A DNA stretch of 64,000 nucleotides from Favolaschia claudopus. Its lineage: Eukaryota; Basidiomycota; Agaricomycetes; Agaricales; Mycenaceae. The DNA is taken from positions 186,001-250,000 of the forward strand of contig JAWWNJ010000095.1 in the NCBI GenBank assembly GCA_037176885.1, in the 5' to 3' direction. Made by a program: the position numbers and the translations under genes. Shown here piece after piece: positions 57,087-64,000 of this stretch (within the stretch, counting starts at the first letter, position 1; each line of letters starts with the position of its first letter). The notes beneath the pieces are model-generated. The model did not search any database. It saw only the letters and a list, made by a program, of their open reading frames with translations, and was not told where the DNA came from.

Positions 57087-57383
57087 AGAGTCCTACTTAT
57101 ACATTCTTCGGCGTTGCCCACATGTAGCAGCACAATGAAAGCTGAGGAAGCAGCACGCTATCATGACTCGAAGTTCATTGTCTTCGTGTGCGGAAATCGC
57201 TGCGGTAGGTGAGATTGGAGGTAAGTAAACGGAGAACACGGCGGGTAGTTTTCCGTAACGAAGACAAAAAAACCAGCGTGATGGTCATAGCCGAGAGCGG
57301 CGTGTTTTTTCCAAGACAATAAAGGTATCAGGCGTCGTGAGATGGTGGTGGTTGCAGAAGACAATTAGGAAGTGACGCGTCAC
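57087..57383 (-). promoter_or_regulatory. orphaned pheromone 3 promoter
   Basis: Homologous to the upstream regions of pheromone genes 1 and 2, reading leftward. A TATA-like TATAAGTAG (coding strand) lies near 57094-57102. AAGACAAT-type motifs are at 57177-57184, 57313-57320 and 57358-57365, and GTGACGCGTCAC is at 57372-57383. Its own gene is now 12 kb away (44973-45134). It points into the right end of the transposon, opposite to the transposase strand. Confidence 0.75.
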
Positions 57384-59099
57384 ACCGTGACCAACAACGA
57401 TCTCATCATTGATGCGACTCCAAATTGGGTTCCGCTTGGACCGTCAGTAGACCATCGTGGCGTATGGCGGCATCAGCATCTCCCGCGCACAAAAAAAGAT
57501 CACGAGCGGAAGAACTCTCCCCCGCTAATCTATTTGCTGCCGCATGCCGTGCAACGGCACTGTTGGAGTTTGAAAGTCGCCTGGCTTATCGGTACACCGC
57601 GTGAAGTATATCTATATATCTGTGTATCGCAAGTGAGTGACCAAAAAGAGTCCTTTATGTTTTGTCTGAAGAAAAATGAACCAAAAACGAACCCACAATC
57701 ACCACGACACAACTGGTGGCTTGCTTCGGTTCATCAAGAGCTGATGATCCAGAATTGATTGGTTGACAAGAACATGCAACAGCTGCTACAATATATAGCG
57801 GGTTCCTTGGGAGTAAGCATCGACAGCGGAGTTCACAATTTGAATGAAATCGGGAGTCCAGTGATTTTATCTGAGAAATTCGCGGACCCGATCAGGTCTC
57901 TGCCTTCGAGTATGTATCTCAGACGGAATCTCCTCTTGGTTTCTTTCTGTCACATCTTTCCCAGACCTTGAGTATGATTTTCTGTTGAACTCCGCGGCTT
58001 GAACTCAGCTCGAAAATTCCAGCTGTCGAGCGCGAGTTCAGAATCTCTGCAATCGCGTCGTGATCGGACCATCGACAGCCACTGAGCTCTCCAGATCCCT
58101 TCGAAAGAATAGAACGCCACCAGCCGTTCTTCCACCTGACAAGGACAGCATCGGCTTAACGCCCGCCAGGCGTATATAGCACATGGTGCATCAAAATGCC
58201 GCTTTATCGTCTTATCTTCGACACCTCTCTCTGAGGCCGCATCGGCAGTTTCGGTCAATCTCAGGACTTGGTCCAACCACTCTTCCCTCATCAACAACCA
58301 CTTCATCCATTTACCCATGACCAGCCATTCATTCGCTCCCGGGCCGATGCTGATCGGTGAGATTCAGTTCCTCGCCCTGGCAGTGAACAATAATTGTCTA
58401 CTCATCCTGAATTCAACTAGGTCTCTTTCTGAGTCTTATGATCTACGGAGTAAGCTCATTTACAGCTCATCAACATTCTTTCTTTGAATCTCTTCCACGT
58501 AGAGCGTAGTTACACAGGTACATTTTGTGCCGCCTGGCCGATATCTGTTTTAGAAGTCTCGTATGCTGATTCCCCACTCAGATGGTCCGATATTTTGTCA
58601 CCTATAAAAGGTGCGTCTCGTCTCGTAAAATTACCATCAGCGCGAATGCTTACACAAATGAGCAGAGATTCGACCTTTCTCAAATGTCTTGTGCGTGAAC
58701 TTTCTTTCCAATCACACTGATACAGCTGAGCTAGTGTCTATGGCCCCAGATGACATACCTCCTGATTGCTCAAACCGCGACTATTGTTATGCAGTGTGGA
58801 ATAATATATCAGCCGTTGATTGTTGACTCTAGTTGGGTTGTTAATATTTCTGCAGGAATTCACTGACAGTCTGGCTTCGTTATCAATATAGAAACAGAGG
58901 CCGACAACGGAGTTACCCCGAAGCGTGAGTTTTCTGAAGCCATACTTTCTCCAGTCGTAGATTCTGACTGGAATTTAGTGATACCGTCAGGCGAGTCTAG
59001 TTCAGGTTTCTCATGGAAAGCAGACATTCATTTGCGTGTCTTCAGAAGCGATACTGATCGTAGGAGCACAAATTTGGTTCGATAACAGTATCTTACCTC
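57384..59099. other. intergenic region, no gene recognised
   Basis: The stretch between the orphaned promoter and DUF6534 copy B. Several short stretches look like exon ends with GT/AG neighbours (for example near 57910 and 58520) but no family emerged. The missing 5' half of DUF6534 copy B was not found here. Confidence 0.45.
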
Positions 59100-60087
59100 T
59101 TTGGATAGACTTTGGTAGCTACTCCGATTCAGCTCTTCTCCGGCTGGAGAATTAGCGGTATATTTTACTATTTTATCTTTTACCTGCAGAGTCAATCTGA
59201 GACAGTCATACTTAGTTATCACTGGATCATCCGTCTTGCCTGGAATAATCACATTACTCTCGCTCAGCTCTTTCGGTGCGTTGTACCAAGCCGCATCAAA
59301 TTTATAGTGAATACGGTCATGGAATTGAATTTCTAGGGAGCGGGATAAACATGGCTGTTCTTGTCTTTCGACATCGCCGGTACAGTGAGTTCCCCGCTCT
59401 TACTGCACCGGCCGTTGTTTGGCTCTCCTTGAGTGCGGCTTGCGATGTGGTTATAGCGCTTGGATTGAGTCACGCTTTGGTATGCTCTTTCTCCCTGTTT
59501 AAATCCTGCTTCCCGACGCTTAATTTTCACGCCGCTTTTAGTACACGCGTAAACAGGGTCTTCTTGGTGGAATAGATACTCACCTTAACCGAATCATTCG
59601 CCGTGAGGCTCACATTCGAATCAAATCCCCCCAATGGCTGACCATGGACCAGTGACCCTTGAAACTGGCTCTTTGACGGCCTTTACAGCCTTGCTGGATG
59701 TGATCCTTTGCACTGCGATTCCGGTCCGTGCCGTTATCCCTGTAAAAACGACGCAATATATATGGGATCAATTTCTAGCTTACCAGCACGAATTTCATCG
59801 CGGATCTTCCCCTCTCGGGAGTCTATACTTGGTCCATGCTTGCAATGTATGGTCCACCTTTGACAACGGACCAATTTAACCATTCTCTCTGTCTAATTTA
59901 CAGGCTCAACTCTCGTCCACGAACGATCGACGAACTAGATCCTCCAACACAATTGAGATTTTCACAGGCTCCGAGTATCTTTAGGATCGAGCAGCCCTCT
60001 TTTGCTGCAACTTCGCGAAGTTCCGAGGCAGACTCTGTAAACCATCCGTTGTCGTTTCTTTTCAACAGTCTGAATTCAGATCTCTAG
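59100..60087 (+). pseudogene. DUF6534 membrane protein B, 5' part missing
   Basis: A paralogue of the gene at 24553-26248, recognisable only from its middle onward. The visible exons read TLVATPIQLFSGWRI, ITGSSVLPGIITLLSLSSFGA, APAVVWLSLSAACDVVIALGLSHAL, ETGSLTAFTALLDVILCTAIP, TSTNFIADLPLSGVYTWSMLAM and LNSRPRTIDELDPPTQLRFSQAPSIF, ending NSLNSDL. Introns fall at the same places as in copy A. The helices coded by the first exons of copy A (GPFLIG, LMIYG, AETAVIVV) were not seen upstream. It is therefore either truncated or has a very diverged N-terminus. It is transcribed away from the orphaned pheromone promoter. Confidence 0.72.
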
Positions 60088-60675
60088 GAGCCGCCGATAC
60101 GTATGACATCGAATTTGAAGGATCGTCCCAAATCCGAACCGCACAATGCCGTTGCCGTGCCCTAAAACTCACTGAATTATGACTACTCTGCCTGTTTGCT
60201 TGTACACCAGTAATTACAGTTACCCCAGATCACTATTCTTACTCTCCGTTGAGTCTGTATCCAGTCAACCAATTTGCAACCAATCTTTCGAACATCTCCG
60301 AGATGGCCGAAGCGCATCGGGAATCGCCGAGCGAACATTTACACTTACACGTGACCGGGCTTGACTCTCGGCTTGAGCTTGGCGGAGAGGCTCAGGCCAA
60401 GGGTTCTACTCACTGTACCGTACAGTAAGTTGTAAATCAGAAACAGCTATCATGATTCTTGTCCCTACTCTCCTTGCATTTCAAAATCAAAATCATACCG
60501 TAACACTGTTTGGTGTCTACTGTACATAAACTGAACGAAGGTTGCGTGGCATTCTAGACAATCCATTTCCGAAATTCGAATCATCGATCGTTCTCTGCCT
60601 CCCAATCACGCTTACATTTCCTTCTTTCTTTCTCCCCGCCCACAAACCTCCTCTTCCCCCTCCGCTCTTCAATAT
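60088..60675. other. convergent intergenic spacer
   Basis: Lies between the 3' ends of DUF6534 copy B and the dehydrogenase gene. No gene recognised; a C/T-rich stretch at about 60600-60670 is next to the dehydrogenase stop. Confidence 0.55.
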
Positions 60676-62228
60676 TCAAACAATCCCCTCCTCCCTCTCG
60701 ATCTCCTCCCGCCCCCTACACCACCGCTCCCACTCCCCCTTATCCAACGACGCCCGAATCGTCTCCGCAGGCCACCACTCCCCCCAACTCGTCAAGAAAA
60801 TGCGGTCCGTGTCTTCCGGAAAATCTGAACGCGTGAACGCGGCGAGAATGGATGCGGCGCCTGAAAGAGGGAGGGCAAGTCAGTTAACGCATTTCATACA
60901 TTCATTGAAGCAGAGCCATTCAAGGTGAGTGAACCGGAGAACGCCTTTTCATTTGAGCAGTTGAGATAGGCAATGTCGTGGAAGGCGAGTGAACGAGAAA
61001 AACGCGATTCGGCGAACCGAACGAAGATGTTACGCTGTTCGTATTCATCGAACGAGAAATGCACTCACCCTCCGAAACACTCTTCGCATCCTTCATCACC
61101 TCGGGCGGCAGGTTATTCTTGCTCATCGCGTCGGGCATGCCGCGGCTGAGCCCCGTGTCGGGGATGAGGCCGGGCGAGACGGCTACGACGGTGCACTGGA
61201 GGTAGAGTGGGGTTAGTTGAAGTAAGATAAGAAGGGAGGGAGGAAGCAGGAAGAGAGGAAAGAGGAAGCAGGAAGAGAGAAGAGAAGGAGAAGAAAGAAA
61301 AGGAAATGAGACGAAGAAAGGAGGGAATGGAAGTAAGAAACGAAGGAAGATATGAAGCAAAAGCAAGAAACCGATGGAAAAGAAAGGCAAGAAAGAAGCT
61401 TGCACACCTTCCCCGTGAGCTCGCGCCGCCACCAATGTGCGCCGTAGAGCGCTGCGAGCTTGGATGCGGGGTAGACTGTCATGGGGGCGGCGCCGGAGTT
61501 TGCGAGGAGGATGGTGGAGAGGGTGCCTGCGAGCGAGGTATTTGATTAGTGGTGGGAAAGGGATGGGGAGAATGGGAGGGAGGAGGAAAAGGACGCACTG
61601 GGATCCTTGACCATGTTGACGGCGCCGGAGGAGACGAATACGAGCCGCGAGGCGGAGGCGGCAAGTTTATCGCGGAGGAGGTGGACGAGGTAGTGTTGTG
61701 CTGCATGCGTATCATGAATCTGTGAATTGCGATACAAAGCGAGAAGAAATACACGCGAATGAAAGACTCACACAAATGATTAACCACATACGTCTCACAC
61801 CACTTCGACCCATTCGGCCCCAGCCCCTCTGCCGCATGCGACCTCGCGGCGTTCAGCATCAAATAATCGATCCCCTCGCTCGGCGCATTCCCACCTCCTT
61901 CTCCTTCTCCAAGCTTCTTAAGCACCTGCCCCGCAAACGTCTTGACCGTGCGCAAATCCGACAACTCCAGCGGCAGGAGCGTGAGCGTGTGCTGGGACTT
62001 GTCGTACTGGACGCGGTTGTACGCGGCTTGGGTGGTGGGGACGTCGCGCACGCCGAGGATGAATTTGTAGGGCTGGGGTTGGGCGAGGAGGTGTTTGATT
62101 ACTTCGAAGCCCTAGATCGGCGTTATGATGAGCGGATTGAGGTGAGTTAGCGGGTGAGAAGAGCATCGGAGACGCACGAGTCCGGACGAAGCGCCTGTTG
62201 CTACGATGGTTTTCGCGATGGAGGCCAT
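60676..62228 (-). CDS. short-chain dehydrogenase/reductase
   Basis: A Rossmann-fold NAD(P)-dependent oxidoreductase. The start MASIAKTIVATGASSGL at 62228 joins across an intron (GTGCGT...ATCTAG) to GFEVIKHLLAQ, giving the TGxxxGxG cofactor motif TGASSGLG. LELSDLRTVKTF and MLNAARSH (in place of NNAG) follow. Then come the serine-bearing strand RLVFVSSGAVNMV and the active-site YPASK (YxxxK) near 61475. VVAVSPGLIPDTGLSRG fits the usual PG motif. The last exon gives FLTSWGEWWPAETIRASL and ends EREEGIV. Six exons are inferred; the intron at about 61200-61400 is almost wholly purine on the plus strand. It resembles the WWOX/protochlorophyllide-reductase-like SDRs; substrate is unknown. Confidence 0.88.
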
Positions 62229-63735
62229 TTCGTCGGTGGGAGGCAGGGAGGGTAACGAGGGGGTTTATATGTTAAGTTATCCGAATCTGAGCGTCAGAGC
62301 TTTGTCGAGATGCGGCTGAGCTTCCGAGATGAATCGGTGCTGAATAAGATGGGTCGCTGAGTTGTCGCTGAGTAAGGCGGCAAGATGGCGTGGGAGAGGA
62401 CGCGCGTACACCCGAGGTGAGGACGCAAAGAACAACGGGCGTGGTCCGTGATGGCTGCGCCAATCGCTTTGGTCGTGCGAAGATAGGGGAGGGTTGGGGG
62501 AGAGAAGGAGGAGGAGATTTGTTCATGTTGATCGCCAAAGCTTTGATGACGTCGCACCGGTCCGGAGTTTACCGAATGCCGAGTTGAATTTCGGCGACTT
62601 CGGCGATGTTTGACAAGAAGCTGCTCAAAAATTCACATTCGTTCCTGCAATCGAACGAAGGGTTGAACATTCCCATGAGCGGATAATTTCCAGATAAAAA
62701 GGAGCCTTCATCACTTTGCCACCGATAATTTAGACTGTTCGAACGATAGTGGACCAGAGGCGGACATATAGACTACAATGTTCAATCTTTGAGATTTCTT
62801 TCGGCGTGCGAGATCCAGCGCGGAAGAGTGATGGTGGCCCTGAGATGGAGTATGATTTCTGTGCAGAAATGGGTGAAATGGCCACAGTCCATCCAGAAAA
62901 TGTTTACCCAAGTTTATCCGCAAAGCTGCGATGATGCGCGCCGGTCTGGATGCAAAATTGAATTTCGGCGATCTCGGCGATATTCAACATCAAGCCACAC
63001 AGGCTTCGAACTTTAATTTCACAAGCAAACTCTACCTTGTATCCAGTTAACGTTGTCAGTGGCTCTGGACAAAAATATTCCCTGATGGTGAATCGTGATA
63101 CTTACATGCACAATTCATCCCCGAATCGAACGAGGGGCCGAAGGGTTCCGATTAGCGGATACGTCCCAGACGCACACGAGCTGATTACTTTCGGACCGAT
63201 TATTTTTAGAGTTGAGAAGATGGTAAATTAACACTGGGCAACAATACTTACGATGTTCGATCTTGATAACTCTCCGTAACTTCACCTTCGGCGTTCTCAA
63301 CACATGCGGATAGAGATGGCGCGTATTAGAGATGGCCTTGAGACGGGGGATAGTTTCTCTACAGATGTATGTGGAATAGGGGGAGTCCAGTGACATGAAG
63401 TCTGTGTACATTGGGGAAGGAAGAGGGGTCGACTTTGAGACAAGATACCGCGCGATTGACATGGACCCCATCATTATGTCCCAAAATAAAATCATGGTCA
63501 AACTGAGAAGAATTTCTTCATAATGAGTACTCTCTGTCAATATAGTCGCAGCGTTTTCTGAATGCAAGTGCTTAGGCTTTGAAGTGTCTTGGTTAATGTT
63601 CTGTGTGAACGAGCAGACAGTGAAGTTATTACGCACGATAGATCTCATAGTCTCAGAAAAATTAAAGCACACACACATATATATCGCATTGTACCGCGCT
63701 ACAAGAAATACAAGGACTGATGTTCTGGTTAGAGT
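62229..63735. other. intergenic region with duplicated, degenerate segments
   Basis: Two related stretches of about 290 bases (about 62640-62900 and 63110-63390) share words such as AATCGAACGA, TAGCGGATA/GAGCGGATA, GGCGTGCGAG/GGCGTTCTCA and TTTCTGTGCAGA/TTTCTCTACAGA. A minus-strand frame of 187 codons (63115-63678) covers the second copy but has no recognised domain. They may be relics of one tandemly duplicated gene. Confidence 0.5.
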
Positions 63736-64000
63736 TTATTCAGTCTTCAACTTCCCCGTCTCCTCGATGCTAACTGGATTGCTGACATACTGGCCAAGAA
63801 GAATAGGCGCTTCATCGAACGAAATGTCAGTTGGGGCCTTCCAAAATCAAAGAACACGCACCGATGGAAACGTATTCTACAACATTGATACCCAGATCCC
63901 CAACCAAACACCCAAGCGCCACTTCCTCGTTGTCGAAAAAATCCGCCAAACTGGCGCCTAATCCCGACACTGCTCCAACAGTCTCAATCAAATCGCCAAC
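63736..64000 (-). CDS. 3' end of an unrecognised gene (cut by window end)
   Basis: Two exons on the minus strand can be joined: 63862-64000 (open to the edge) and 63736-63809, with a 52-base intron starting GTGCGT and ending GAAG. The joined C-terminus reads DLIETVGAVSGLGASLADFF, NEEVALGCLVGDLGINVVEYV and PILLGQYVSNPVSIEETG, ending KLKTE. It is rich in Gly, Val and acidic residues. Clean splice sites and protein-like composition support a gene, but no family was recognised, and the 5' part is outside the window. Confidence 0.5.

Noticed and set aside
1..64000. tRNA genes or a CRISPR array
   Set aside because: A few GGTTCAAAT-like words were seen but none with a matching A box and cloverleaf; short-word arrays at transposon ends are irregular, without constant repeat and spacer lengths.

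Overview
The window reads as nuclear DNA of a mushroom-forming basidiomycete (Agaricomycetes). Genes are split by many introns of about 45-60 bp. The families present are typical of that group: three CaaX mating-pheromone precursors, two MYND-finger proteins, two DUF6534 membrane proteins, a BCS1-type AAA ATPase, a Zn2Cys6 regulator and a KDZ transposon. Species cannot be named from the sequence, and no tRNA, rRNA or CRISPR array was seen.

Layout. 1-2425: 5' part of a Ty1/copia element on the minus strand, cut by the window edge and frameshifted in the integrase. 2.7-3.3 kb: pheromone gene 1 with its promoter. 3.6-6.2 kb: asparagine synthetase. 8.2-9.7 kb: secreted pepsin-like protease. 10.6-16.3 kb: BCS1-like AAA ATPase with unusually long introns. 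17.9-19.6 kb: MYND protein 1. 20.1-20.7 kb: pheromone gene 2. 21.1-22.6 kb: a non-autonomous inverted-repeat element ending 19 bases before the start codon of a PI-PLC X-domain gene (22.6-24.2 kb). 24.5-26.2 kb: DUF6534 protein A. 26.2-32.3 kb: gene-poor. 32.3-33.9 kb: Sec2-type Rab exchange factor. 34.5-38.0 kb: Zn2Cys6 regulator with a six-base micro-exon. 38.1-39.2 kb: ACC-deaminase-like enzyme with a GC-AG intron. 40.0-41.6 kb: MYND protein 2. 41.9-44.4 kb: element with 43-bp perfect inverted repeats. 45.0-57.4 kb: pheromone gene 3, split from its promoter by an 11.8-kb transposon insertion. 59.1-60.1 kb: 5'-degraded DUF6534 copy B. 60.7-62.2 kb: short-chain dehydrogenase. 63.7-64.0 kb: 3' end of an unrecognised gene.

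The most interesting system is the pheromone family. All three genes share a promoter module: a distal GTGACGCGTCAC-type palindrome, three AAGACAAT-type motifs at near-constant spacing and a TATA-like box. They also share an apparent intron just after the stop codon. Gene 3 is disrupted. A 6-bp target duplication (GTTGTG) marks insertion of an 11,837-bp element with imperfect terminal inverted repeats between TATA box and start codon. That element itself carries a nested 5,680-bp KDZ element, with its own inverted repeats and a perfect 8-bp duplication (CGAAAGCG), encoding a transposase with a CxC5/CxC6-like cysteine cluster and a SAP-like partner. Collapsing the outer duplication rebuilds a promoter that aligns with gene 2. 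All three pheromone genes have a transposable element within about 0.6 kb.

Pheromone, MYND and DUF6534 paralogues keep the same relative orientations around genes 2 and 3, which suggests an old segmental duplication later rearranged. No pheromone receptor (STE3) was found, so this is a pheromone-gene cluster rather than a demonstrated complete P/R mating-type locus.
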